From IMG/VR virus record IMGVR_UViG_3300042465_004203, positions 1 through 26,683 of that record: a DNA stretch of 26,683 bases. The stretch is one strand, 5' to 3'. The position numbers and the translations under genes were made by a program. Shown here piece after piece: positions 8,241 through 16,283 of this stretch. Origin of the DNA: a virus. Numbering within the stretch: position 1 is the first letter of the stretch; each line of letters begins with the position of its first letter. The notes below the pieces were generated by a model. That model saw nothing but the letters and a program-made list of their open reading frames with translations, did not search any database and had not been told where the DNA came from.

Positions 8241-8262
8241 TAACACCCTGAAGTAAAAAGCT

Positions 8263-8306
8263 GGCGGGGAACACAGAGCGTAGGACTGTGTTCCCTGCCT
8301 TTTTTT
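8263..8306 (+). terminator. Rho-independent terminator after the capsid gene
   Basis: A 14-bp stem, GGCGGGGAACACAG (8263-8276) with CTGTGTTCCCTGCC (8286-8299), containing one G-T pair, loop of 9 nt, then seven Ts. It isolates the capsid transcript from the glycosyltransferase cassette. Confidence 0.92.
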
Positions 8307-8308
8307 GC

Positions 8309-8320
8309 TAAGGTTTATGT
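8309..8320 (+). promoter_or_regulatory. Leaderless promoter -10 box for the glycosyltransferase cassette
   Basis: TAAGGT (8309-8314) plus exactly 6 nt leads to ATG 8321, directly behind the terminator T-run. There is no Shine-Dalgarno sequence, so a leaderless transcript is the simplest reading. Confidence 0.5.
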
Positions 8321-9511
8321 ATGCCTACGAATAAAGAGAAACTGACCGGAGCAGTAAGCGTCTGGTCCAACAGCTACAACGCACCAACTGGCTATGGTCA
8401 ACAGGCCACAATGCTAGTTGACAGACTCAAGCGAGCAGACCTCGATGTTGCCATGTTGTCAAACTATGGCCTTGAAGGTATCCCCAGCGTAATCAAAACC
8501 CCTTACGGCAAGATACCTCATTATCCCAGAGGAATAGACCAATACAGCAACGACTCTGGGCCACAGGATCACAAGACCTTCATCGCAAACTTTGACAAGC
8601 CCAATTTGTTTATCAGCCTTTACGATGTTTGGGTAATGAGGTCAGCTCAATACGATGACTTTCCAATCGCAGCATGGACACCGCTTGACCATGTAACCTT
8701 GCCACCAGGAGTTGAGAAGTTTCTACGCAAAGAAAATGTCACACCGATAGCTATGTCACCTCACGGAGTTAGACAGCTAAACGGCAAGGGCATTGAGTGT
8801 GAATACGCACCTCATGGAATAGATACCAAGGTTTACAAACCAACATACAAAATCGGCGGGCATGACATAAACGAGTATCTAGGTCTAACACCTGAAACCT
8901 TTGTAGTCGGAGTAGTGGCGGCTAACAAAGCATCTGGCCTAGTTCATCGCAAAGCCTATGGTGAGCTCATTCTTGCTTTCAGCATTTTTGCCAAAGACAG
9001 GCCCGATGCAGTTTTATACCTACACACAGACAGCTTTGGTTTCTCGGGTGGTTGGAACTTGCTGAACATCCTTAGCTCGCTGGGAGTAAAGAAGGAACAG
9101 GTTATCTTTCCAAACCCACAAGACTACCGGTTTGGTTTAGCTCAAACTAACCTTGCTGCACTTTACACAAGGATGGATGTCTTGCTTGCACCCAGCTTGG
9201 GTGAAGGCTTTGGGGTTCCATCAGTCGAGGCTCAAGCCTGTGGCACTAGGGTTATCGGTTCTAACTGGGCAGCGACACCTGACCTAATCAGCGAGGACTC
9301 ATGGCTAACCGATGGACAGCTAACTTGGGATGCTGGTCAAGACGCTTGGTGGATGACACCCAATGTGTCCAGCTTGGTCAATGCTCTCGAAGAATCTTAC
9401 AAGGCAGAGCGTGGCACATCACAAGTTGCGATTGACTTTGCTAGCCAGTTTGATGTCGAGAAGGTTTGGGATGAGAGCTGGGTTCCGATTCTAAAGAAGT
9501 TACTTAAGTGA
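8321..9511 (+). CDS. Glycosyltransferase, GT-B fold, GT4-like
   Basis: 396 residues. The C-terminal half contains SLGEGFGVPSVEAQACG (about 292-308) with the E-x7-E signature (Glu295 and Glu303) that retaining GT4 enzymes use to hold the nucleotide-sugar donor, and the flanking LYTRMDVLLAPS and GTRVIGSNWAATPDLI strands fit the family. The N-terminal half has a GYGQQATML loop that could contact the acceptor. It would transfer a sugar from a nucleotide-sugar donor to an unknown acceptor. Its place next to the capsid and before the connector, with its own promoter, suggests sugar addition to virion proteins; cell-surface or DNA modification remain possible. The stop overlaps the next gene's GTG (GTGA), so the two transferases are coupled. 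Confidence 0.85.
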   Translation: MPTNKEKLTGAVSVWSNSYNAPTGYGQQATMLVDRLKRADLDVAMLSNYGLEGIPSVIKTPYGKIPHYPRGIDQYSNDSGPQDHKTFIANFDKPNLFISLYDVWVMRSAQYDDFPIAAWTPLDHVTLPPGVEKFLRKENVTPIAMSPHGVRQLNGKGIECEYAPHGIDTKVYKPTYKIGGHDINEYLGLTPETFVVGVVAANKASGLVHRKAYGELILAFSIFAKDRPDAVLYLHTDSFGFSGGWNLLNILSSLGVKKEQVIFPNPQDYRFGLAQTNLAALYTRMDVLLAPSLGEGFGVPSVEAQACGTRVIGSNWAATPDLISEDSWLTDGQLTWDAGQDAWWMTPNVSSLVNALEESYKAERGTSQVAIDFASQFDVEKVWDESWVPILKKLLK

Positions 9512-10155
9512 TTCCTGTCCTAGCCTTCCCAACTTATGCAAGGCACGATCTAGCCCAGCGAATGATTGACTCGATTGATTACCCAGTCGAACATTTAGTC
9601 ATTGTTGACAATTCTGGCAAGCGAGTCTTTGAGCCTGTCAAACCTGACATAGTGGAGAACCTTTGGCTGATACAAGTGCCCTATGGTTTAGGCCCAGTTG
9701 CCGCCATGAACTTTGTAATCAAGTCAACACCTCACGCTAAGTATTGGGTCTTTGCTAGTGAGGATACTTGGTGTGCACCTGGCAGCCTTGAGAAGATAGC
9801 CAATGAGGTTGACACCGAGGCCCTGAACTTTACTGATGCTGTGCCTGACTGGTGTTTCGTTGCTATTGGTGAAGGTGTAATCCTAAACGCTGGACTACAA
9901 AGCGAGCTGTTTCATCCCCTTTACTTTGATGACAACGACTACGAGCGAATGATTGATGCACGCGGAATACCTAAGAAGCGTATACATGCCAAGATTCACC
10001 ATGACAACAGCTCGACCCTAGCCGCTGGTTATGGGGAAAAGAACTCTAGGACTTTTGGCATAAACCAAAGGCTCTACGAGCAGAGAAGGTCTGAGAACAA
10101 CATGACCGGTGGGGAATGGTCACTTAGAATTAGACGAGAGAACTCTTGGGACTAG
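9508..10155 (+). CDS. Putative GT-A fold glycosyltransferase, GT2-like
   Basis: 215 residues from GTG 9508, overlapping the preceding stop by 3 nt. The layout fits a small GT-A enzyme: an N-terminal strand VLAFPTYARHDLAQRMI, the strand LVIVDNSG (30-37), GLGPVAAMNFVIKS, and WVFASEDTW (80-88), whose Glu85-Asp86 stands where the metal-binding DxD motif lies. Later HPLYFDDNDYERMI resembles the acceptor-side motif of GT2 enzymes. It is likely to act with the upstream GT4-like enzyme, for example one adding the first sugar and the other extending it (inference). The acceptor is unknown. Identity as a glycosyltransferase is weaker than for its neighbour, since the acidic motif is SED rather than a strict DxD. 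Confidence 0.7.
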   Translation: MIPVLAFPTYARHDLAQRMIDSIDYPVEHLVIVDNSGKRVFEPVKPDIVENLWLIQVPYGLGPVAAMNFVIKSTPHAKYWVFASEDTWCAPGSLEKIANEVDTEALNFTDAVPDWCFVAIGEGVILNAGLQSELFHPLYFDDNDYERMIDARGIPKKRIHAKIHHDNSSTLAAGYGEKNSRTFGINQRLYEQRRSENNMTGGEWSLRIRRENSWD

Positions 10156-10184
10156 ACGGCTTTTTTAGTATCCTTTCCAGCCAG

Positions 10185-10190
10185 TAGAAT
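10185..10190 (+). promoter_or_regulatory. Candidate -10 box before the connector gene
   Basis: TAGAAT at 10185-10190 lies 10 nt before ATG 10201, giving an almost leaderless message. The same hexamer occurs at 12087 before the gp10-like gene. The -35 region is not recognisable. Confidence 0.45.
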
Positions 10191-10200
10191 AGAGAACATT

Positions 10201-10800
10201 ATGGCTATATCAAACGGATATGCGACCCTTCAAGAAGTCAAGGCATCGCTACGCATCACAGACGCTATTGATGACTCACTACTAGAAACCGCTATCGAGT
10301 CTGCATCACGCATGATTGACGGCTTCACAGCTCGCACCTTCTCCAACGCTGGCACAGCAACTCGCAACTTTGCTGCCACCGATGCGCTAAACCTTATTAT
10401 TGACGATGCAATCTCTGTCTCTGTGGTTTCATCTACCGATGAGGTCGGTGACACTTATGTTGTTTGGGGAGCTAACGACTTTCAGCTTGAGCCTCTAAAC
10501 AGTCGCTCAGACGGACTTTATATGCCATTCACAGGCATTAGGGCTGTTGGTGATTACACTTGGCCTGTTGTTGACCAGCAAGCACTTTGTCGAATCACAG
10601 GTGTTTGGGGTTGGCCTTCAATTCCTACCGCAATCAAGCAAGCAACTGTAATCCAGTCATCAAGACTTTACAAAAGACTAGACAGCCCTCTAGGTGTTGC
10701 TGGCTTCGGTGACATGGGAGCAATCCGAGTTGGTCGCTACCTTGACCCAGATGTTGAACAGCTTGCAATGCCTTTTAGAATTATGAGAACCTTCGGCTAA
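10201..10800 (+). CDS. Head-tail connector (gp6-like adaptor)
   Basis: 199 residues. The N-terminus, ATLQEVKASLRITDAIDDSLLETAIESASRMID, is split over several helices and is the characteristic start of HK97 gp6-like adaptor proteins, which form a ring under the portal and seal the filled head. After it come the aromatic strands and the ITGVWGWPSIPTAIKQATVI helix that are also usual for the family. It is the first gene of the tail-side block, opened by its own -10 box, and overlaps the next ATG by one base (TAATG). Confidence 0.85.
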   Translation: MAISNGYATLQEVKASLRITDAIDDSLLETAIESASRMIDGFTARTFSNAGTATRNFAATDALNLIIDDAISVSVVSSTDEVGDTYVVWGANDFQLEPLNSRSDGLYMPFTGIRAVGDYTWPVVDQQALCRITGVWGWPSIPTAIKQATVIQSSRLYKRLDSPLGVAGFGDMGAIRVGRYLDPDVEQLAMPFRIMRTFG

Positions 10801-11201
10801 TGAGCATCAGTCAGATAAGAACTCGACTAGCTGCTAACCTTGCAACCATTCCAGGGCTACGCACAGCCGCTGAGGTTCCTGATCTACCCAATCCACCCAT
10901 CGCCATTGTTGCACTAAACAATGTCAGCTATGACAGAGCCTTTGCCGATGGACTAACTAACTACACTTTTGTTATCACCGCAATAGTTGGCAGGTCTGCC
11001 GAGCGAGAGGCACAGCGCAAGCTAGATGCCTACATCTCGCCAGGGGCAAACAGTGTCAAAAATGCAGTAGAATCAGATAAGACTCTTGGTGGATATGCCT
11101 ACGACTGCCGAGTTGTGTCTATGGACTCAGTTGGTTCATTGACAATTAGCGACACCACATACCTGGCTGCTGACTTTACAGTCACAGTCATAGCAAACTA
11201 G
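10800..11201 (+). CDS. Tail terminator / head-tail joining protein
   Basis: 133 residues. The pattern is that of actinophage tail terminators: an N-terminal helix (IRTRLAANLATIPGLRT), a PPIAIVALNNVSYD strand, a long strand LTNYTFVITAIVGRSAE, then the LDAYISPGANSVKNAVESD segment and a closing strand near LAADFTVTVIAN. Such proteins cap the tail tube and join it to the head. The position directly before the tail tube gene supports the call. The start overlaps the connector stop. Confidence 0.78.
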   Translation: MSISQIRTRLAANLATIPGLRTAAEVPDLPNPPIAIVALNNVSYDRAFADGLTNYTFVITAIVGRSAEREAQRKLDAYISPGANSVKNAVESDKTLGGYAYDCRVVSMDSVGSLTISDTTYLAADFTVTVIAN

Positions 11202-11210
11202 GAGAATAAA

Positions 11211-11627
11211 TTGGCAAAGTTTTACGCACAAGACTACAAGGTCACAATCGGAACTGCTATCCTAAGCACTTCGATTGCCTCTGTAACCCTTGACATCTCA
11301 GCAGATGAAATCGAGACGACCAGTTTTGGGTCATCTTATCGCACAAGGATCGGCGGGCTTCGTGATGCATCTGTATCATTCGACTTCCACCAAGACTTCG
11401 CAGCTGGAGCAGTTGACGCTCTACTATTCCCACTAATGGGAACTCTAGTAGATGTAAAGATTGCACCTACCTCTGGAACAGTCACCGCAACAAACCCTGA
11501 ATATAGATTCCAGGCTTTGTGCACCCAGTATCAACCATACGCGGGAGCAGTCGGCGATTTAGCTACCCTATCTGTCACTTGGCCGGTATCCGGCGATGTT
11601 GTCAGAGGCACCGCTCCATCTGCATAA
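11211..11627 (+). CDS. Major tail tube protein
   Basis: 138 residues from a TTG at 11211, preceded by GGAG with good spacing. The sequence DEIETTSFGSSYRTRIGGL, then a VSFDFHQDF strand and later ATNPEYRFQALCTQYQPYAGAVG closely follow short actinophage tail tube proteins, which stack as hexamers to form the tube. There is no C-terminal Ig-like extension, so the protein is near the minimum size for the family. Position between tail terminator and assembly chaperones is canonical. The TTG context GGAGAATAAATTG is shared, base for base, with the helicase start at 23151-23163. Confidence 0.87.
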   Translation: MAKFYAQDYKVTIGTAILSTSIASVTLDISADEIETTSFGSSYRTRIGGLRDASVSFDFHQDFAAGAVDALLFPLMGTLVDVKIAPTSGTVTATNPEYRFQALCTQYQPYAGAVGDLATLSVTWPVSGDVVRGTAPSA

Positions 11628-11631
11628 CCAC

Positions 11632-11643
11632 TAAACTAAAAAC
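11632..11643 (+). promoter_or_regulatory. Leaderless promoter -10 box for the tail chaperone gene
   Basis: TAAACT (11632-11637) plus exactly 6 nt leads to ATG 11644. No Shine-Dalgarno is present in the 16-nt gap after the tail tube gene. Confidence 0.45.
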
Positions 11644-11910
11644 ATGAAGATAATCCTACAAATCGAGCTAACTGACAAGCCTGGCGAAACCAAAGAGGTC
11701 ACTTGTCTAGCGTCTGACATGGTCAAGTTTGAATCACACTTTAACTTGTCTATTGCAAACCTAGAAAAAGAACTCAAGATAACTCACCTCTTGTTCTTAG
11801 CTTGGGCAAGCGAAACACGCACAAAGTCAACAGCTAAACCTTTTGATGAGTGGGTGGATGAGGTAGTTACTATTACTGCCGCAGACGACCCAAAAGCATC
11901 AAAGGGCTAG
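11644..11910 (+). CDS. Tail assembly chaperone, short form (G-like)
   Basis: 88 residues when read without frameshift. It carries a helix-rich sequence (ASDMVKFESHFNLSIANLEKE, split over turns, then ITHLLFLAWASETRTK and FDEWVDEVVTIT). The position just before a gp10-like gene and the tape measure, and the slippery sequence near its 3' end, identify it as the lambda gpG-type chaperone, which coats the tape measure during tail assembly. The short form normally greatly outnumbers the frameshifted long form. Confidence 0.82.
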   Translation: MKIILQIELTDKPGETKEVTCLASDMVKFESHFNLSIANLEKELKITHLLFLAWASETRTKSTAKPFDEWVDEVVTITAADDPKASKG

Positions 11911-12059
11911 GCGACCAATCCGCGCATTGGTTCATCGCTTCACTAGCAGTTGAGTCGGGCATCAGTCCACTCGAGCTTATGAAGTTAGATGAACGGATGC
12001 TCTGGACTATCAGCCGATACCTAGTGTCGAGGAACCAAAGCCAATCTCCAAAAAGATAG
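11644..12059 (+). CDS. Tail assembly chaperone, long form made by -1 frameshift (GT-like)
   Basis: The heptamer CCCAAAA at 11889-11895 sits in the correct phase for -1 slippage (zero-frame codons CCA AAA at 11890-11895). After slipping, the ribosome reads an open frame from 11895 to the TAG at 12057-12059, adding 54 residues to the first 84 for a product of 138. The added part includes GDQSAHWFIASLAVESGI and SPLELMKLDERMLWTISRY, the helix-rich C-terminal domain usual in long-form chaperones. This frame has no good start codon of its own at the right place, and no other gene covers 11911-12059. A hairpin, ACCAAT (11914-11919) with ATTGGT (11926-11931), follows 18 nt downstream, farther than usual. 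The long form is expected to link tape measure and tail tube subunits. Confidence 0.8.
11889..11895 (+). other. -1 ribosomal frameshift site
   Basis: CCCAAAA fits the X XXY YYZ rule with X=C, Y=A and Z=A. Both tRNAs can re-pair after a one-base backward slip (CCA to CCC, AAA to AAA). Confidence 0.8.
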
Positions 12060-12083
12060 CCCCCGAAAGGGGGTTTTTCTTTT
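12060..12083 (+). terminator. Rho-independent terminator after the tail chaperones
   Basis: CCCCC (12060-12064), GAAA tetraloop, GGGGG (12069-12073), then TTTTTCTTTT. It begins at the base after the long-form chaperone stop, which further supports 12059 as the true end of that gene. Confidence 0.9.
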
Positions 12084-12086
12084 GGG

Positions 12087-12092
12087 TAGAAT
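12087..12092 (+). promoter_or_regulatory. Candidate -10 box before the gp10-like gene
   Basis: TAGAAT immediately after the terminator. It would start a leader of about 25 nt that contains the AGGAG ribosome site (about 12111-12115) used by the TTG start at 12123. Confidence 0.45.
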
Positions 12093-12122
12093 TGTAAGAG
12101 TTATTCAATCTAGGAGTCGTTC

Positions 12123-12740
12123 TTGTTTGACCCAATCCGCATTACAGGTGTAAAGGAAACTTTGCAACTACTTGACGCTGTGCAACCTGGCTCAATCAAA
12201 GAACTACGCAAGGATGTCAGGCGAATAGCTGAGCCAGCAGTTACAGCTATACGATCTAACCTGCCAGCAACCGCACCCCTATCGGGCATGATGCACTATG
12301 GTCGGACACGCTATGCCGGTGCAAAGGTAAAGGCCGAGCTACAGACTAGAGATAGCAAATTCAACAACACTTCATCCCTCATTAGGCTGTCAGTTCAGTC
12401 CCCTGGAGATGCTGCTGGTCTTGAAATCGCTGACATGGCTGGTCGAAAGACTCAAGGTGGTGGCGTTCAACTGCCATACGAATACAAGGGACTTGGTCGC
12501 AAGGGTGGCTCTGGCAGACAAAGCCCTACACGCTCAAGACCGGTAACAAGACGAGGTAATGCTGCACCCTTTAGCTATCGCATAAATGGACAAGGCCAAG
12601 CAATGATTCGCAACCTAAAGGGACAAGCATCACGCTATGTTTACCCACCGCTAACAATCGCAATCGTTGGTGTAAGAGATCAGATGGTCAAAACCCTCGA
12701 TGAGTATGTAGGCCGAATCAACCAGAAACTTAAGGTATAA
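12123..12740 (+). CDS. HK97 gp10-like tail completion / neck protein
   Basis: 205 residues from TTG 12123, with AGGAG 7 nt before it. The N-terminal pattern ITGVKETLQLLDAVQPGSI followed by ELRKDVRRIAEPAVTAIRSNLP fits gp10-like proteins, in which an initial strand is followed by a helix ending in a basic face. The middle is rich in Gly, Arg and Ser (about residues 110-160). In many phages the gp10-like gene lies between connector and tail terminator; here it is downstream of the chaperones and directly before the tape measure. It most likely works at the head-tail interface or in tail completion, but a minor tail role is possible. Confidence 0.68.
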   Translation: MFDPIRITGVKETLQLLDAVQPGSIKELRKDVRRIAEPAVTAIRSNLPATAPLSGMMHYGRTRYAGAKVKAELQTRDSKFNNTSSLIRLSVQSPGDAAGLEIADMAGRKTQGGGVQLPYEYKGLGRKGGSGRQSPTRSRPVTRRGNAAPFSYRINGQGQAMIRNLKGQASRYVYPPLTIAIVGVRDQMVKTLDEYVGRINQKLKV

Positions 12741-12742
12741 AA

Positions 12743-14767
12743 ATGGCAATTAGAATCCCAATCCTCACCAGCTTTGACCCTAAAGGACTAAAGGCTGCCA
12801 ATGCGTCGTTTGCTAATCTCAGCAATCAAGTTAGTTCTTTAGGCCGTAACTTTGCTGTAGCAGGTGCAGCCGCCGTTGGCATAGGTGCTTTTCTCGGTAA
12901 GGCTGTTGGGTCTGCTTCGGATTTACAAGAGTCTGTAAACGCTGTAAATGTTGCGTTCGGAAGCTCTGCTGCTGGAATCCTTAAGTTTGGTGAAACAGCC
13001 GCTACAAGTCTTGGTACATCTCAAGTTGCTTTTAACCAAGCAGCTGTTAGATTTTCAGCTTTTGCTGACAGAATAGTAGGGCAGGGAGGTGATGTTGCTG
13101 GTTTTATTGGAGATATTTCAGTAAGGGCCAGTGACTTTGCATCTGTTTTTAACATCGAGGTATCTGAGGCTTTAGGTGTATTCCAGTCTGGTCTTGCAGG
13201 TGAGGCTGAACCACTAAAGCGTTTTGGTATTAACCTACTCGATAACGAGGTCAAAGCTTACGCTGCTGCAAATAGCATCGGTGAGGTCGGTCGCCAGCTA
13301 ACTGAAACTGAAAAAGTTCAGGCCCGTTATGGCCTTCTTATGCAAGAAACTAGCAAGACTTCTGGTGACTTTGCTAACACCTCTGGCGGTTTAGCTAACA
13401 GCATGAGAATTATGAAAGCAACGATTGCAGATACTCAAGCTGAAATTGGTCAACAGCTTTTACCAGTCCTTGAAGAAATTATTCCGGTTGTTAGAGAAAT
13501 GGTTAGTGAATTTGGAGACAAGCTACTTGTCGCGGTTAAGGCTGTTGACTGGAAAACATTACTAACACAAGTTGCTGGCGTAACGCAGTTTCTTATTACG
13601 AATATCGAAACAATTACAAGAGTTATTGCGGCATTTTGGGCACTTTCCACAATAGTCAAAACCGTAACCCTAGTTCTTGCTTTAGGTAAAGTTGCTGCCG
13701 ATCTTTATGCATGGGGAATGGCAAATCTCACGACAAAAACAGCCATTGCTACTGTTGCAACCAATTTGTTTAGTGCCGCCATGAGGCTTATTCCTATCGT
13801 GGCTGTTGCTGCTGGGTTATGGGCAATAGCCGATGGTTTCAATAGAACTAAGTTATCTATTGAGCAAACCCTGCCAGGTCTAGGGCTCTTTGAAACTAAC
13901 ACAATCGCGGCAGCTGATTCAGCATCAAGATTGATACCTGCCGGTGGTGTATTTAGAATTTTTGCTCTGCAAGTCCTTGAGGCTACCGGTGCTTTGGAGC
14001 GTTTCAACCAGGCAAGAGCTGGGGCAACTAAAACCTCCTCCTCTACTAATCCAACACTAAGAGCAGCAGATGAAGCCTTAATTAGACGTCATGGTGAGAG
14101 GCTTCGTGCACCTGTGCTGCCACCTATGCCTGACTTTTCACAGTTGGGTGCTGGTGCTGCTGCTGCTCTTGCTGCAATTCCTGCATTGGACACTTCAGCG
14201 ATAGATGGGCTTGTTGCCGCACAGCAACAAGCAGCTAATCAAGAACAAAGCATACTTAATGAGCGATTATCTGCATTTCAGTCTTTCAACAGCGCGGTAA
14301 AGACTCTGTTTGGTCAAATCAAAGATTCAATAATGTCTAGCTTTGAATTACCTAAACTTGGCAGCTCAGTCAACAGCATTACTCGCAACATTGCCAAGCT
14401 ATTAGAACGCACTAAGAAGTTCGCTAGCAGTATCTCCCAGCTATCAGGTATGGGCCTGAACTCGGCACTACTTCAGCAGGTTATTCAAGCTGGCCCTATG
14501 GCTGGCAGTCAATTAGCGGCTGCTCTAGTAAGTGGTGGCAGTGCTTTTGTTGGACAACTAAATCAGGCTTACAGCGAGTTTGGAAGCGTTGCATCTGCTA
14601 TCGCAGGGACAGGAACAGGCGCAGCATTTAACAATCCAACAGTGGAGAACACTTACAACATCGAGGTAAACGGCGGCGTAGGCTCTGGCCCTTCAATCGG
14701 AAAAGCAATCGTTGACGCTATAAAGTCCTACGAGCGCACCTCTGGTGCTGTCTGGCAGGGCGCATAA
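12743..14767 (+). CDS. Tape measure protein
   Basis: 674 residues, the longest gene in the window, at the tape measure position after the chaperones. The N-terminal region is helix-rich with many Ala, Gly, Ser and Asn residues and short repeats (SNQVSSLGRNFAVAGAAAVG, ALGVFQSGLAGEAEPLKRFG). A hydrophobic block at about 275-375 could insert into or cross the host membrane during DNA entry. The C-terminus is rich in Ala, Gln and Ser. From the usual rule of about 0.15 nm per residue, the tail would be near 100 nm long (inference). No lysozyme or peptidase domain was recognised inside it. The ATG starts 2 nt after the previous stop, and the TAA shares one base with the next ATG. Confidence 0.9.
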   Translation: MAIRIPILTSFDPKGLKAANASFANLSNQVSSLGRNFAVAGAAAVGIGAFLGKAVGSASDLQESVNAVNVAFGSSAAGILKFGETAATSLGTSQVAFNQAAVRFSAFADRIVGQGGDVAGFIGDISVRASDFASVFNIEVSEALGVFQSGLAGEAEPLKRFGINLLDNEVKAYAAANSIGEVGRQLTETEKVQARYGLLMQETSKTSGDFANTSGGLANSMRIMKATIADTQAEIGQQLLPVLEEIIPVVREMVSEFGDKLLVAVKAVDWKTLLTQVAGVTQFLITNIETITRVIAAFWALSTIVKTVTLVLALGKVAADLYAWGMANLTTKTAIATVATNLFSAAMRLIPIVAVAAGLWAIADGFNRTKLSIEQTLPGLGLFETNTIAAADSASRLIPAGGVFRIFALQVLEATGALERFNQARAGATKTSSSTNPTLRAADEALIRRHGERLRAPVLPPMPDFSQLGAGAAAALAAIPALDTSAIDGLVAAQQQAANQEQSILNERLSAFQSFNSAVKTLFGQIKDSIMSSFELPKLGSSVNSITRNIAKLLERTKKFASSISQLSGMGLNSALLQQVIQAGPMAGSQLAAALVSGGSAFVGQLNQAYSEFGSVASAIAGTGTGAAFNNPTVENTYNIEVNGGVGSGPSIGKAIVDAIKSYERTSGAVWQGA

Positions 14768-16011
14768 TGCCATCCCCAGTTGTCAAGGTTGAACTTGGTG
14801 CTGACTTAGGTGCTAGAGATCCAAACACCTTTATCCTTGATGACGCGACTAGAGGTGTATTAGACAACACTTCTTTTACCTTGTCTGGTGACAGATTTTT
14901 TGACATTACTGACCGGCTTGTATCAGCCGATACATCAAGGGGTAAGAACCAAGCCCTAGACCGCATTGACGCAGGTAATCTGACCATTGTTGTAGATAAC
15001 TTTGACCGGCTATTTGACCCTCTTTATGCAAGTGGTTTTTACTTTGGTCAGCTTATTCCTGGCAAAGAAATACGAATCAGTTGTAACGGCTTCCCTGTTA
15101 TTCATGCAACTGTGGATGACATTGACATCGCTTATGAGCCAGGCAATCGCTCTGTTGTTAGCTTCCAAGCAACCGATGGACTTAGCACTCTTACACAAAA
15201 CAACCTGCCCGAAGTGTCCCCTGATGTGGAACTATCTGGAGCAAGAGTAGAGCGCATCCTTGACTTGCCAGAGGTAGATTGGCCTGTTGACAAGCGAAGC
15301 ATTGATGTCGGTGATAGCTCACTATCAGACACAACCATTGCCGAGGGAACACAGGCAATTAGTTACCTTCAGCTCGTTGCAACTAGCGAGGGTGGTGAGG
15401 TGTTTGTTTCAAAAGATAACAACTTTGTTTTCAAGGAGCGAAACTCAACCCCTAGACTTCCCGACATCATCTTTACCGATGAGCAATCTATTCCTGGATA
15501 CACTGTCATACCATTCGCTGAGCTGGGCGTTGTCTTTGGGACAGAAGAACTATTCAACAGAATTGTTATCAGCAATGATCAAGAGTTCCCCGATGAGGCT
15601 ATTGCCGAGGATGCAGAGTCACAGCTACTGTTTGGGCCACGCTCATACACAATTAGTGGCTTGCTAAACAATGACCCTAGTGAGCTTCAGTTTTTAGCTA
15701 ACTTCTTGCTGGAAAGATTTAAGCAGCCTCAGTATCGCTTCAGCGCACTTTCGGTTGTTATGGACATTTTGAGCGAAGCCCAACAGGATGAGGTGCTAGA
15801 GCTTGAGATTGGGGACATTGTGCAGGTTCGCTTTACCCCTTCCGGCATCCCCCCAGCCATTGAGCAGTATGTCAGGGTAATCGGCATTAGCCATGACTGG
15901 TCTAATGATGAGAAGCGTATTGAACTAGCCCTAGAGCGTTTGGACTTTAGCCTCTTTGTTCTTGACAACCCTGTTTTGGGTGTCCTTGACGAAGACCGCC
16001 TAAGTTACTAA
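14767..16011 (+). CDS. Minor tail / baseplate hub-like protein
   Basis: 414 residues. The segment DAGNLTIVVDNFDRLFDPLY and then FGQLIPGKEIRIS is a recurring motif of actinophage minor tail proteins downstream of the tape measure (a variable-length N-domain, then the pattern of T-V-x-L-x-N-x-D-x-x-F-D-P, then L-x-P-G-x-x-V-R-I). It is followed by repeated beta-rich stretches, including VVSFQATDGLSTL and VRVIGISHDWSNDEKRIEL, the latter typical of tail hub proteins that carry a Gp37-like core. It probably forms part of the tail tip and links the tube to the fibres encoded next. No Dit-type protein is recognisable as a separate gene, so this protein may combine several tip roles. Confidence 0.75.
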   Translation: MPSPVVKVELGADLGARDPNTFILDDATRGVLDNTSFTLSGDRFFDITDRLVSADTSRGKNQALDRIDAGNLTIVVDNFDRLFDPLYASGFYFGQLIPGKEIRISCNGFPVIHATVDDIDIAYEPGNRSVVSFQATDGLSTLTQNNLPEVSPDVELSGARVERILDLPEVDWPVDKRSIDVGDSSLSDTTIAEGTQAISYLQLVATSEGGEVFVSKDNNFVFKERNSTPRLPDIIFTDEQSIPGYTVIPFAELGVVFGTEELFNRIVISNDQEFPDEAIAEDAESQLLFGPRSYTISGLLNNDPSELQFLANFLLERFKQPQYRFSALSVVMDILSEAQQDEVLELEIGDIVQVRFTPSGIPPAIEQYVRVIGISHDWSNDEKRIELALERLDFSLFVLDNPVLGVLDEDRLSY

Positions 16012-16015
16012 CTGC

Positions 16016-16021
16016 TAAACT
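16016..16021 (+). promoter_or_regulatory. Candidate -10 box before the short fibre-module gene
   Basis: TAAACT, 25 nt before ATG 16047. A transcript starting about 7 nt after it would carry the AAGGA ribosome site. The same hexamer occurs 21 nt before the duplicated gene at 16284. Confidence 0.35.
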
Positions 16022-16046
16022 TTGATTAGGACAAACAAGGAAAACA

Positions 16047-16250
16047 ATGCCAAGAAAAGTATTTACCTCTGGTGAGGTTCTATCAGCCTCAGATGTAAAC
16101 GAATTTTTACAAGACCAAATGGTTATGACCTTTGCTGGAACGGCTGCTAGAGGATCGGCTATCGGCACAGCCACAGAGGGTATGCTGACATACCTAGCTG
16201 ATTCTAATACTTTTGAGTTTTGGAACGGCACAGCTTATGTTCAACTATAA
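16047..16250 (+). CDS. Short stand-alone copy of the tail-fibre N-terminal module
   Basis: 67 residues. It matches the first 67 residues of the next gene at 58 positions and stops where the other protein goes on into its glycine-rich part. Shared segments include MPRKVFT, DVNEFLQDQ, TFAGTAARGSAIGTATEG and TFEFWNGTAY; the last resembles the FWNGTAW ends of fibre attachment domains. It has its own ribosome site (AAGGA). It may be a small capping or attachment subunit at the tail tip, or a relic of a fibre that lost its C-terminus. The reading frame is intact. Confidence 0.75.
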   Translation: MPRKVFTSGEVLSASDVNEFLQDQMVMTFAGTAARGSAIGTATEGMLTYLADSNTFEFWNGTAYVQL

Positions 16251-16256
16251 AAAGTT

Positions 16257-16262
16257 TAAACT
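16257..16262 (+). promoter_or_regulatory. Candidate -10 box before the glycine-rich fibre gene
   Basis: TAAACT, 21 nt before ATG 16284, with AAGGA between. Duplicated counterpart of the site at 16016. Confidence 0.35.
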
Positions 16263-16283
16263 AGATAAAGACTAAGGAAAACA

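Noticed and set aside
11911-12059. A separate small gene after the tail chaperone.
   Set aside because: The open frame has no suitable start or ribosome site and joins the upstream gene exactly at a slippery heptamer, so it is the frameshifted extension.
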